A DNA stretch of 64,000 bases from an uncultured Roseibium sp. (GTDB lineage: Bacteria; Pseudomonadota; Alphaproteobacteria; Rhizobiales; Stappiaceae): assembly GCF_947494555.1 (NCBI RefSeq), contig NZ_CANLVF010000006.1:449014-513013 (forward strand), given 5' to 3'. Each line of letters starts with the position of its first letter. Position 1 is the stretch's first letter. The notes under the pieces are model-generated. The model ran no database searches. It was not told the DNA's origin and saw only the letters and a program-made list of their open reading frames with translations. This document shows, in pieces, positions 25,583 through 34,194 of this stretch. The position numbers and the translations under genes are program-made.

Positions 25583-26419
25583 TCAGTTGACGGCCCGGAT
25601 AGCCGCCCGTCCCTTTTGCGCGAGCGGAATGGAAGCCGAATGTCTGGCTGCGTCTGCCATCTCCAGTCCTGCGGCCTGTTCGTAGGCAGCAACGAGTTCG
25701 CTCCGCACGGAAGCGAATTCCGCGCTGGAGGGTGTCCGCTCGCCCTCTATCGGGTTCGCGACAACCGAATGAATCCGCCCAGGCTCGGCCTGCATCACGA
25801 AGGCCCGGTCCGCCATCATCACCGCTTCGTTGATGTCATGCGTGACGATGATCAACGTGATCCCCATGGAGCGGGCGATCCGCCTGATGTCTCGTTGAAG
25901 CGCGTGGCGGGTGAACGCATCGAGCGCTGACAGCGGCTCGTCGAGAAGCAGTACGCGCGGGCTCAGCATGAGCGAGCGGGCGAGTGCGACGCGTTGTTGC
26001 TGTCCACCCGAAAGGTCCTGCACGTTGCGCTTGGCAAATTCAGAAAGCTCGACCAGATCAAGAAGTTCGGGCACACGGTGCGACGCTTCCTTCATCCGGC
26101 TGTTGAAGCGAAGGCCGAGCGACACATTCTGTTCGACGTTCATCCAGGGATAGAGGCTTGGCGCCTGAAACATCATGACCCAGGACGGGTTTGGCCCGGT
26201 CACTGTTGCGCCATCGTTGGAAACTGTGCCGGCGGTCGGTTGCGACAGGCCGCACAGGATGTGTAGCAGCGTTGACTTTCCGCAGCCCGAGCGCCCGACA
26301 AAGGCGACGGCCTCACCCGGCTGTATCTCAAGCTCGATGCCGTCCAGCGCTTTCATACCGCCACGCTTGTAGGTGTGGCCTATTCCGCTCGCTTGGATAT
26401 GCGCACCTCTAAAGGTCAT
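25583..26419 (-). CDS. ABC transporter ATPase, SsuB/TauB/NrtD type
   Basis: A 278-residue ATPase with Walker A GRSGCGKST, signature LSGGQQQRV, Walker B VLLLDEPLSALD and H-loop IVTHDINEAVMM. First gene of the minus-strand operon that runs to the rhodanese gene. The start at 26419 faces the divergent TetR gene across 322 bp containing two matching operators. Confidence 0.92.
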   Translation of the reverse strand: MTFRGAHIQASGIGHTYKRGGMKALDGIELEIQPGEAVAFVGRSGCGKSTLLHILCGLSQPTAGTVSNDGATVTGPNPSWVMMFQAPSLYPWMNVEQNVSLGLRFNSRMKEASHRVPELLDLVELSEFAKRNVQDLSGGQQQRVALARSLMLSPRVLLLDEPLSALDAFTRHALQRDIRRIARSMGITLIIVTHDINEAVMMADRAFVMQAEPGRIHSVVANPIEGERTPSSAEFASVRSELVAAYEQAAGLEMADAARHSASIPLAQKGRAAIRAVN

Positions 26420-26469
26420 GCAAAGCTCCGGCTCTTTGTGTTCAACACCTGGGGCGTGCCCATGAAAAC

Positions 26470-26483
26470 AAACAGGTCTGTTT
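26470..26483. promoter_or_regulatory. Probable TetR operator, ABC-operon side
   Basis: AAACAGGTCTGTTT, arms AAACAG and CTGTTT. It shares the core ACAG-RT-CTGT with the palindrome next to the TetR gene at 26699-26720. It lies about 50 bp upstream of the ATPase start. Confidence 0.55.
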
Positions 26484-26698
26484 CCTCATAAGCAGGAGTC
26501 GTGCCAAATCGCCCAAAGCGCTGTTTTGCGAGTGAGTCGAGAGAGTTAGAGCGAAGAGACGCAAAGCTTGCTTGAAAGACTGCCCAATTCAGCCGCAAAC
26601 CGAGCGATCAACAGCGCCTAAAATTAAGTCTGGTGTACTTCGGGTACACCTGAAACGTAGGCGTTCCAGCTTGAGTTTGACACATTGATCGGATAAAG

Positions 26699-26720
26699 AA
26701 GACTACAGATCTGTATTCTT
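26699..26720. promoter_or_regulatory. Probable TetR operator, tetR side
   Basis: A 22-bp near-palindrome with one mismatched pair, centred on the perfect 12-mer TACAGATCTGTA (26704-26715). It is placed 22 bp before the TetR start, so it fits autorepression. A TTGACA hexamer (26677-26682) lies just upstream. A separate small hairpin with arms GGTGTAC and GTACACC is found near 26631-26649. Confidence 0.65.
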
Positions 26721-26741
26721 TTTTTCTGAAGAAGGTGCCCC

Positions 26742-27335
26742 GTGACCGACGCACTGTCCCCTTCGTTCTTGTCCGACCTTGAGCGCTCGAGCGCTCGGGA
26801 ACGGTTGTTGCTCGCTGCCTGCGACCTCTTTTGCCGTCAGGGGATCAATGTCACCGGCGTCGACGCGGTGGTCGCTGCTGCCGGAACGGCGAAGACAACG
26901 CTCTACAAAGCCTTCGGATCAAAAGAGGGGCTCGTCGAAGCGGTGCTCGAACGCGAAGGCAGCCTCTGGCGGGACTGGTTTGTCGCCAAGGTGGATGCCA
27001 TTCCGGGAGACGCCACCAACAAGCTGGTCAATCTCTTCGATGTCCTGCGCGAATGGTTCGCCGAAGAGAGCTTTTTCGGCTGCCCGTTCATAAACGCGGT
27101 CGGTGAGCACGACAAGGAGGACGACCGGATGCGAGAGATCGCGCTCCGCCACAAGAAGATCGTGCTGGACAAGATCCGGGAGCTTGCAAAGGAAGCCAGG
27201 CCGCATGATCCGGAAGGTCTGACCCATGAACTCGCGCTTCTGATTGACGGCGCCATCGTTGCCGCGCTGATTACACGCGACCCAGACGTTGCAACCCACG
27301 CCCGAAACGCGGCCGCGCGCATTTTGATGAAGTGA
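26742..27335 (+). CDS. TetR/AcrR-family transcriptional regulator
   Basis: A 197-residue protein starting at GTG 26742. The helix-turn-helix is clear (RERLLLAACDLFCRQGINVTGVDAVVAAAGTAKTTLYKAFGSKEGLVEAVL, residues about 14-65), followed by a helical ligand domain. It is divergent from the ABC-OsmC-rhodanese operon. Paired operators on both sides of the intergenic region suggest it represses itself and that operon. The ligand is unknown. Confidence 0.93.
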   Translation: MTDALSPSFLSDLERSSARERLLLAACDLFCRQGINVTGVDAVVAAAGTAKTTLYKAFGSKEGLVEAVLEREGSLWRDWFVAKVDAIPGDATNKLVNLFDVLREWFAEESFFGCPFINAVGEHDKEDDRMREIALRHKKIVLDKIRELAKEARPHDPEGLTHELALLIDGAIVAALITRDPDVATHARNAAARILMK

Positions 27336-28297
27336 GCGGGACTTAAAGAAGAGGCCAGCGCTCGTGTCCGCATCGTGTCTTCTCGGTGAATGGAGTAGAG
27401 GTTTCGCTTCATAATCCGGTCGATGTTGAATTGATCCTGACAGAGTCCTCGGCGCCCGTGTCGCCAAAAGCACAGTTGGTGCTTGATAGCTGATCAAGTT
27501 CCTTATCGAAGCGAAGCCAACGTCCACTCTGGGCTGAAAACTCCCGTAAGTGGGCGCAGCTGGAATGTCCGGTTTGCCGTATCCAGCGGCCAAATCCTGC
27601 CAGTCTCTTCCCGGCCCCTTTGCGGACTATGCTTAGGACCGAGGTTCTTTGCTCTCGTTCACACATCGCGATCCGCTGACTGTTTAGGTGGTAATTTCTC
27701 CCTCCCCACTCGTACTGAAAAAATCCAGTCTCACAGTCAAACCCGATGCTTTGCAAGTAGGTTCAAAACTTTGGTCCAGTTTGGCACATATCTTTGGTCC
27801 TCCAGTATGACGGAAAGATTTCTATTAACATTTCTAGTTACTTACAGAAGGTATTGTTCAAAACTTTGGTTCCCTCACCAGGAAGACCTGTCCGTGACGG
27901 CATAGGATGGACTATTTAGGCCAATAAATGGCTCAAATGGCCAAGAAGCGCGGAACCCACCCATCGGAGACGATGGGTGGGTTTTCTCTAGTATTGGGTG
28001 TTGATGCCAGTTCTGGGGCCGGGCGCCAACTTTCCGCATTTAGGCAAAAATCGTACATCTGCGCCGCATAGAACGCGCTGAAAAACCCTCTTGGCCAAGT
28101 AAAACCCGATAATCGCCTTCTATATAATGTTGGCCTTCCTCTCCCCCATTGGACTTAACCTGACGATCCTCCAAATTGAACGCGTCGGGTAGGTTGAGCG
28201 CCAACCACTCCATATAATCAACATGACTCGCGGGTCGGCGAAATTATGCTACCTTGAGTAGAACAAACTTGAGTAATTTCACTTTACGGGGAATAAC
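27336..28297. other. Non-coding stretch at the left edge of the defence island
   Basis: About 960 bases without a supported gene; open frames here (for example 27483-27905, +) show no family features. It contains a strong hairpin terminator (27956-27989) without an obvious gene in front of it and two nearby copies of AAAACTTTGGT (about 27766 and 27859). Base composition turns more A+T-rich toward the SIR2 gene. This may be scar sequence from island insertion (inference). Confidence 0.5.
27956..27989 (+). terminator. Strong intrinsic terminator, orphan
   Basis: Arms CCCACCCATCG (27956-27966) and CGATGGGTGGG (27971-27981) around GAGA, followed by TTTTCTCT. No protein gene ends within 600 bp upstream on this strand, so it may belong to a small RNA or a lost gene. 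Confidence 0.75.
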
Positions 28298-29326
28298 TTG
28301 ACCATAGAAAATTTCGTCCCCAAAACGCGCACGAGCGTTGACAGTTTAGGTTTCCTTTTTGGAGCCGGAACCTCGTTTGAATCCGGATACCCGTTGGTCG
28401 CCGGCTTGACCAAGGAAGTTGTAGGCGCCTTGAGCTCCGAAGAGCGGTCGGTTTTGGATGAGGTGCTTACGACGTTCGGGAAGGCTTACGACGATGAAAA
28501 GGGCACTCCGAACATCGAAGAAATTTCGGATATGGTCATCGAACACCATACCAACAGCCAGCAACAGCAATTCTCTACACTCAAAGAGAAAATTCGAAAC
28601 CTTGTTCGTGATGTGATCCTTGGGGTGCAGAACCCAGATCTTTCGAACCAGGTGCTTTTTTTCGAGCGCTTGAAGGCTCGTGCTTTCGACCGGGCAACAG
28701 ATGTCTGGGTGTTCACCACGAACTATGACCTACTGCTGGAGGACGCATGCGCTGAGGTTGGGCTAAAGCTGGTAAATGGGTTCGTTGGAGCAACAACACG
28801 CTGCTTTGCCGAGCGGGAATTCTCCCTTGTGTCCGGCACAGTCGCCCGAAGCCGTTTTTCCAAAGAAGGAGGTCTCACTGTTCGGTTGATCAAGCTGCAT
28901 GGGTCGGTCTCCTGGTTTCGGAAGGACCCGCGCATTTTCGAAGCATCACCCGTTGCGATCAGTGAAACTGAAGCCCGGTGTATGGTGCTCCCGCGGCGAA
29001 CAAAGGTGATTGAGACGCTTTCTCCGCCGTACGACCGCCTGTTTCGGTTATCCAGCACAGTGTTGGGGGACAAGTGCAAGCACCTCGTCTCAGCCGGTTT
29101 TAGCTTCAGTGACAGCCACATCAACGAAACGCTAATCAGTCCCAAAATCGACTCTGGTGCCATTTCGTTTGCGAACTTCTGCTCTGAAGAGCCGGAATCC
29201 CTTAACGCTTCGCGAGGACGACCGAACGTCTCTCATTTCTGTAAAGACAAAAGCATCATTAGTGGCCGAGAAACGGAAGAAGGCAGCGACGCATGGCAAT
29301 TCGGCGAATTCGTAAAATTGTTTTGA
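28298..29326 (+). CDS. SIR2-like NADase-type protein of a SIR2-HerA defence system
   Basis: A 342-residue protein starting at TTG 28298 with GGGGAA upstream. SIR2 motifs: LFGAGTSFESGYP (GAGTS, residues 22-26), TTNYD (140-144, with the catalytic Asn) and KLHGSVSW (199-206, with the catalytic His). A later block GFSFSDSHINE is typical of defence-type SIR2 proteins. In known SIR2-HerA (Nezha-type) systems the SIR2 protein degrades NAD on phage infection and assembles with HerA. The next gene is HerA, its TTG start only 10 bases beyond this stop, with the ribosome site overlapping the stop codon. Confidence 0.9.
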   Translation: MTIENFVPKTRTSVDSLGFLFGAGTSFESGYPLVAGLTKEVVGALSSEERSVLDEVLTTFGKAYDDEKGTPNIEEISDMVIEHHTNSQQQQFSTLKEKIRNLVRDVILGVQNPDLSNQVLFFERLKARAFDRATDVWVFTTNYDLLLEDACAEVGLKLVNGFVGATTRCFAEREFSLVSGTVARSRFSKEGGLTVRLIKLHGSVSWFRKDPRIFEASPVAISETEARCMVLPRRTKVIETLSPPYDRLFRLSSTVLGDKCKHLVSAGFSFSDSHINETLISPKIDSGAISFANFCSEEPESLNASRGRPNVSHFCKDKSIISGRETEEGSDAWQFGEFVKLF

Positions 29327-29336
29327 GGACAAAACA

Positions 29337-31034
29337 TTGAAACACCAGATCGGTAAGATAGTTGAGGTCAGAGGAGACCAAATCGTTGTCTCTCTTTTGG
29401 AGTTCGATCCGGAAGAGAGTATCGGCGTACCGGAGGAAATGGCCGTTGATGTCGCGACGCCTGACGGCCCGGAGAACGTCCTGGTCGGTCAACCGGGATC
29501 GTTTGTTGAGCTGTCGCTACCAAATGGCACCTTGCTTTGCTTGGTAACAGAAACGCGTATGCGCGAAGCAGCAACAGCGGCTTCGGAGGTCAAGGCAACT
29601 GCCGCTGAGGGCGATCTCATTGTGGATCAGGTCACTCGGCAGCTTGTGACCATCCCGGTCGGGACACTGAACGCCGACGGAAGTTTCGAGCGTGGAACCA
29701 CCGTACTCCCAACGGTCAATGCTCCGGTCTTCGCGGTGCTGCCCAAAACGATCAATCATGTCTATACAAGCTTCGCCGAGGGCGATTTTTCGCTCGGTAA
29801 ACTATCGCTTCTTCCGGAGCAGGAGGCCAAGATCAATCTGGACGCGTTTCTTGGACGACACGCGGCCATACTCGGGCAGACCGGCGGCGGAAAATCTTGG
29901 ACTGTCGCTTCCATCCTTCAGAAAATTGCAGCTTTTCCGCAGTCGACAGTTCTGGTCCTCGATCTTCACGGTGAATATTCTCGGGCATTTGGTGAGGAAG
30001 CAGAGGTAATTTCGGCTACAGATATCGAAATGCCATATTGGCTGATGAACGCAGAAGAGCTTCTGGGTCTAATGATCGACCGCTCCGAGTCCAGTGCTCC
30101 CAATCAGAATGCGAAGTTCAAGGAGCTACTTCAGGACGCAAAGGAAAGGCACCCGGAAAACGTCGCCCTTGGCCTTGAAAAGATAACCATCGATACGCCG
30201 GTATTTTTTGATCTCAATAGCATCATCGAACAGTTTCGGCACCTCGACACCCAGATGGTTCCAGGTGCGACGAAACCAGTCAAGGGCCCACTCTATGGCC
30301 AATTTACACGATTGTTGATGCGCTTGGAGTCGCGTTTGAACGATCGCCGGTACGATCTGATCTTCAAGCCCAAGACCTACAATACCAGCGCCTCCATGGA
30401 GGATCTTTTCCGGAAACTGCTTGGTGAGGAAATCGCAGGCCAAAAGAAAGTCGTTGTCCTTGACCTGAGCCCGGTACCATTTGATGTCAGGGGTTCGCTA
30501 ATTTCTCTCACATTGCGCTGCCTGTTTGACTTTTCATATTGGCATAGCCGATTGACCGGCGAGCGCTATCCGATTTCCGTTTTTGCTGACGAGGCTCACA
30601 TCTATCTGAGCGATGCGAACGAAGATCAAGCACCTAGAGAATCTGCGGAAAGAATTGCAAAAGAGGGCCGGAAATACGGCATTAGCCTGACGGTGATCAG
30701 CCAGCGGCCGAGAGAAATGTCGTCCACGATATTGTCACAATGCGGAAGCTTTTTGTGCCTCAGGATTTCCAACCCAGACGACCAAGCGTATGTGCGGAGC
30801 TTGCTGCCTGACTCTGTGCGCGGCATCACTTCCATGTTCTCTTCCTTGAGGCGAGGCGAGGCGATCCTGATCGGCGATTCCATGATGATGCCTACACGGA
30901 TCAAGGTCGACCGGCCAGATCCCACACCAGACAGCAATGATGCCTCGTTCACCAAGATTTGGGGCAATGCACCGGGCGAGCTCAAAGTTGCCGATGTCTT
31001 GACGGCATGGCGGAACCAAAAAGTGGCCCGATAA
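29337..31034 (+). CDS. HerA-type hexameric ATPase/translocase of the SIR2-HerA system
   Basis: A 565-residue protein starting at TTG 29337. The N-terminal HAS-barrel (about 1-75, GKIVEVRGDQIVVSLL) is followed by the RecA-like motor. Walker A is GQTGGGKS (180-187), a motif VLVLDLHGEYSRAF comes next, and the acidic motif is VFADEAHIYLSD. The block ISQRPREMSSTILSQCGSFLCLRI, with the conserved arginine, is typical of HerA/FtsK-like ATPases. The partner is the SIR2 protein upstream. Its end overlaps the start of a third gene by 28 bases. Confidence 0.92.
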   Translation: MKHQIGKIVEVRGDQIVVSLLEFDPEESIGVPEEMAVDVATPDGPENVLVGQPGSFVELSLPNGTLLCLVTETRMREAATAASEVKATAAEGDLIVDQVTRQLVTIPVGTLNADGSFERGTTVLPTVNAPVFAVLPKTINHVYTSFAEGDFSLGKLSLLPEQEAKINLDAFLGRHAAILGQTGGGKSWTVASILQKIAAFPQSTVLVLDLHGEYSRAFGEEAEVISATDIEMPYWLMNAEELLGLMIDRSESSAPNQNAKFKELLQDAKERHPENVALGLEKITIDTPVFFDLNSIIEQFRHLDTQMVPGATKPVKGPLYGQFTRLLMRLESRLNDRRYDLIFKPKTYNTSASMEDLFRKLLGEEIAGQKKVVVLDLSPVPFDVRGSLISLTLRCLFDFSYWHSRLTGERYPISVFADEAHIYLSDANEDQAPRESAERIAKEGRKYGISLTVISQRPREMSSTILSQCGSFLCLRISNPDDQAYVRSLLPDSVRGITSMFSSLRRGEAILIGDSMMMPTRIKVDRPDPTPDSNDASFTKIWGNAPGELKVADVLTAWRNQKVAR

Positions 31035-31579
31035 TTCAAGATCCAGACCTGCTCGAGACATTGTTCTTGAGGTCGTTTGAGCGCTTTCTTGTCGCAGAAG
31101 CGGACAACATTCTGATTGGTACAAGCGAGCGCAATCTCTGTGCCCGACTTGCATTCCTTTTGGAGGACGAAGCGAGAGCCGCCGGATTGGTCGAATACTA
31201 CGCGGACGTTGAATATAACCGAAAGCAGCGCGGACTGGTTAAAACTATCCTCGACGACCATGCGAAGGTCATCCCGATTACAAGTGACCTTATTTTCCAC
31301 AGCCGCGGTGCATTCATCGTGGGGGATAATCTTATCACGGTGGAAATGAAGCGAAGCGAACATAGAGAAGAAGAAAAGCAGAAAGACCGAGATCGGCTGC
31401 GCGCGATGACCAAACCCTCATTCGACGACATCTGGTCTGGAGACGGCAAAACCCATCCAGAGCATGTCTGCGGGTATGTTTTAGGATACTTTCTGGAGCT
31501 TGATGCGGCCGAGCGGCGGTTCCTTATCAAGGAATACAGATGCGGAGAATTTTTTGGTGAGCGAAAGATGCCGTTCTAA
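31007..31579 (+). CDS. PD-(D/E)XK nuclease-like protein, third gene of the SIR2-HerA operon
   Basis: A 190-residue protein from ATG 31007, overlapping the end of HerA. I do not recognise a named family. A PD-(D/E)XK-like core can be traced: Glu41 in a helix (SERNLCARLAFLLEDE), Asp94 in SDLIFHS, then Glu113-Met-Lys115 in NLITVEMKRS. This spacing fits restriction-endonuclease-like folds. Tight overlap with HerA says it is made together with the pair, yet the described two-gene system lacks it. Function as an accessory effector or regulator is inference. Confidence 0.6.
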   Translation: MAEPKSGPIIQDPDLLETLFLRSFERFLVAEADNILIGTSERNLCARLAFLLEDEARAAGLVEYYADVEYNRKQRGLVKTILDDHAKVIPITSDLIFHSRGAFIVGDNLITVEMKRSEHREEEKQKDRDRLRAMTKPSFDDIWSGDGKTHPEHVCGYVLGYFLELDAAERRFLIKEYRCGEFFGERKMPF

Positions 31580-31717
31580 GAAGTCCCTACCCTGGATTCG
31601 CATAGCGTGCCATATGGAACCTAATTGGCACCTGGGCTTACTCTTCCACGTGGCAACCGGCAGCACTGTGCGTAGTTTCTTTTCTCCCAAGCCAAACCTC
31701 TGCGAAGATCTTTGCTC

Positions 31718-33700
31718 TCACATGGCTCTCTGAACCTCCTGCCCCTTGCCGGAAATTATTTCCAGAACCTCCCGCCCATTCAGCTCGTACCGTTGCATCA
31801 GGGCGTCGACGAGCGCTTGATGTGCTGGTTCCATCTCTTCCAGAATCTCGCGTGCATCTTCGTAGGCCTTGTCGAGCGTTGCCTCGACACGACGGCGTAG
31901 AATGTGGTCGGTGAGCAGGACTTGTCGGACCTGCCTTGACCCGTTCGGGATTAGGTGAACAAGGCTGTCGCCGAAACCAAGGCTTGCTTCCATTTCTGTC
32001 GCGATCTGAGTGGCGGACGCCAGGTCGGAGCTCGAACTACCGCCGCCCCCGTCGGCGATCTCGCCGAAAACCAGCTCCTCCGCGGCGAGACCCGCCAAGT
32101 GCACCGTCAGCTGGGCCTCATAATCGCGGCGGGTCCGGCCCTTCAGCGCCGACTTTCTGACTTCCAGATAACCGACCTCGCCTTGTATTCCTTGCGTTGC
32201 GAGTTCCGGTTCGATCTTCAGCCGAAGGATCTCGCCGTCTCCGACTTTGGCCTGAACGATTGCATGTCCGGCCTCATGGACCGCGATCCGCCTCAGGTCC
32301 TCCTGGCTAAAGGCAATCCGGATTGGAAGTCTGGAGACGAGGTCATCACGTTGAAGGTCCCGCCTTTCCTTTCGTGCCGCCCGGCGGGCGTCGGGCACGA
32401 GTTTTTCAATGTCCGCTCCCGAATAACCATCGAGACGGCCAGCGATATCAGAAAGGCAATCGTTCGCCAGCGCGCCCTGCAAATGCCAACGCAGGATCTG
32501 CTCGCGCGCCGGACTGTCGGGCAGCGGAATACGGATCGTCTGTTCCAGGCGGCCAGGCCGGAGGAAGGCCGGATCGACAAGCTCCGGATAATTGCATGCC
32601 CCGACAACAACGATGCCTTCCCGGTCTTCGACACCATCAAGGCATTCAAGCAGTCCGTTGATCTTCTCAACGACATAAAGCGCATTCTCACCGCGGATGG
32701 TCCTGCGATCGCCGACAGAGTCGAACTCGTCAAGGAATAAGATACAGGGCGCCTTTTTTCTAGCCTCAGCGAATGTCCCTCGCATGGCCTTCAGGAGATC
32801 ACCCAAATGGCCCGCCGATTGCCATTGGGCAAGAGACGACGCAACTAGCTCGACGCCGCAACTTTTCGCCAATGCCTTCGCATAGGTGGTTTTGCCGGTT
32901 CCGGGAGGCCCCGCAACAAGCACACCGCGATTGACATCCGTCCAGGGCAGTTTTCCTGTTCGCCACTCTTTCAGATCCACTGCAAGCTCCCTGCCCCACT
33001 CCCCTGCCTCACCAACACCCACGAGAGTGTCGAGAAAGAGCCCGTCCTCGAACGGACGGCTGCCGGCTTTACACGGATCACACGCGATCGCGTTCAGGAC
33101 CTTGCGCCAGGACTTGCCCCTAGATCCGACCATGGTCAGGTCGAACCAGCTGAACTCCGTCAGTTGCTCGGCCTCCTCCAGGCTGATATTGACACCGGCA
33201 CAGTAAGAAAAAGCAGCTCGGATGTGCCGCGCTGTCGGCTTTTCCAGGTGAATGACCGCGTCCGCAATTTTCCTAAAAAGACTCGGCAGGTCTTCTTCGT
33301 CTTCCACAACCGCAAAGATGTCCTTCTTACCCTTTAAGGCAAATAGGAACTCCTGTTCAGTCTTTTCACGCTCCCTGGGCTTTCTAAAGCCGGCCGGTTT
33401 GCACTCAAGAAATACCGGTAACGGGTCCGATTGCCGGTTTCTCAATACCCCCAAATCCGGCAGGCGCAGAATAGTCAGTGCATCCTGGATTTCATCGAAC
33501 GGCGGTTTTTCACCGGCGACGATACCAACCACTGGAGGGTGCCACAGCTTCATCTCCGGCACCGAGCGCAGTGCACGGCGGACGGTGCAATGCGTAAGGA
33601 ACGCATGAAACCCTGGTTTCTTTTGCTGGAAGTAATGGCGTAGGACGTCGGACATACAGACACTTTCTTGAGAAGCGGCAACAAATGGTTTCTGATTCAA
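31718..33700 (-). CDS. Soluble FtsH-like AAA+ ATPase with M41 zinc-protease domain
   Basis: A 660-residue protein from TTG 33700, which overlaps the DUF6634 stop; ATG 33655 is an alternative. Residues 1-230 are an uncharacterised N-terminal domain. The AAA+ module has Walker A GPPGTGKT (264-271), Walker B ILFLDEFD (320-327) and the second-region RPGRLE (381-386). The peptidase has HEAGH (475-479) and the third zinc ligand Asp559 in SSSDLASATQIA, as in FtsH. No membrane segment is seen, whereas housekeeping FtsH has two, so this is a cytosolic variant with a different sensor domain. It lies beside a SIR2-HerA system. Confidence 0.88.
   Translation of the reverse strand: MNQKPFVAASQESVCMSDVLRHYFQQKKPGFHAFLTHCTVRRALRSVPEMKLWHPPVVGIVAGEKPPFDEIQDALTILRLPDLGVLRNRQSDPLPVFLECKPAGFRKPREREKTEQEFLFALKGKKDIFAVVEDEEDLPSLFRKIADAVIHLEKPTARHIRAAFSYCAGVNISLEEAEQLTEFSWFDLTMVGSRGKSWRKVLNAIACDPCKAGSRPFEDGLFLDTLVGVGEAGEWGRELAVDLKEWRTGKLPWTDVNRGVLVAGPPGTGKTTYAKALAKSCGVELVASSLAQWQSAGHLGDLLKAMRGTFAEARKKAPCILFLDEFDSVGDRRTIRGENALYVVEKINGLLECLDGVEDREGIVVVGACNYPELVDPAFLRPGRLEQTIRIPLPDSPAREQILRWHLQGALANDCLSDIAGRLDGYSGADIEKLVPDARRAARKERRDLQRDDLVSRLPIRIAFSQEDLRRIAVHEAGHAIVQAKVGDGEILRLKIEPELATQGIQGEVGYLEVRKSALKGRTRRDYEAQLTVHLAGLAAEELVFGEIADGGGGSSSSDLASATQIATEMEASLGFGDSLVHLIPNGSRQVRQVLLTDHILRRRVEATLDKAYEDAREILEEMEPAHQALVDALMQRYELNGREVLEIISGKGQEVQRAM
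31750..31764. repeat. Palindrome CGGAAATTATTTCCA
   Basis: Matches GGAAATNATTTCC near the 3' end of the FtsH-like gene. With the variant at 35666-35680 it brackets the minus-strand protease module. See also 5850, 59019 and 61250. Confidence 0.5.
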
Positions 33701-34032
33701 CGGGAAGCGTGCTCGCCAAGGCGATACCAGCGCGACAAGGTCCGCCCGGCGCCAATGTCGTTCAGAACGACGAAGAGCGGCGAACTCACCATCGGCGTGT
33801 CATTTCCCCTGATGGTTGGGTGCCCCGTTACATTTCCCGATAGAGCAGCGATCCCGCGGATGAATACGCGGTAATCATCCAGGAACGGTGCGTTGGACAG
33901 GGCTTCGCGCGAAGGATATCTACCCGCCCGCAGTGACTTAAGATCATCAAGCAGCCCTTGCAGCTTTTCGATGTCTTTCGACAGCAGTTCCGGTGCCCTT
34001 GGATCTTTGAGGTTTTCGAGGAACATGGACAA
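33697..34032 (-). CDS. DUF6634-type small protein
   Basis: A 111-residue protein (start ATG 34032, or 34026). The ending ARTLSRWYRLGE and the core LKSLRAGRYPSREALSNAPFLDDYRV resemble the DUF6634 group seen in Rhodobacterales-type bacteria; this is from memory, moderate confidence. Function unknown. Its stop overlaps the protease start (TTGA), so the two are translationally coupled and may work together. Confidence 0.65.
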   Translation of the reverse strand: MSMFLENLKDPRAPELLSKDIEKLQGLLDDLKSLRAGRYPSREALSNAPFLDDYRVFIRGIAALSGNVTGHPTIRGNDTPMVSSPLFVVLNDIGAGRTLSRWYRLGEHASR

Positions 34033-34194
34033 TACTCTCCTGTTCCCGCCGAAGGATCTTCAGGCGGGCCAAAATGTATGGTGTTGAGCGGGTGTTGACC
34101 CTTCCGGTTTCGTCCGGCGTCAGGTCGTTATTGCGTCACGACGTTCTCGCGTGAATCGCCTTTGTCGTGCCCAGTTGGACGCAACGTGACAGGT

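Noticed and set aside
24401..25930. Long plus-strand frame (509 residues) opposite the second transporter
   Set aside because: It lies wholly antisense to clear ABC binding-protein and ATPase genes and has no family motifs; high G+C codon structure keeps the reverse frame open.
27483..27905. Plus-strand frame of 140 residues ahead of the defence island
   Set aside because: Composition rich in Ser/Arg/Cys, no domain, and sequence resembling intergenic repeat debris.
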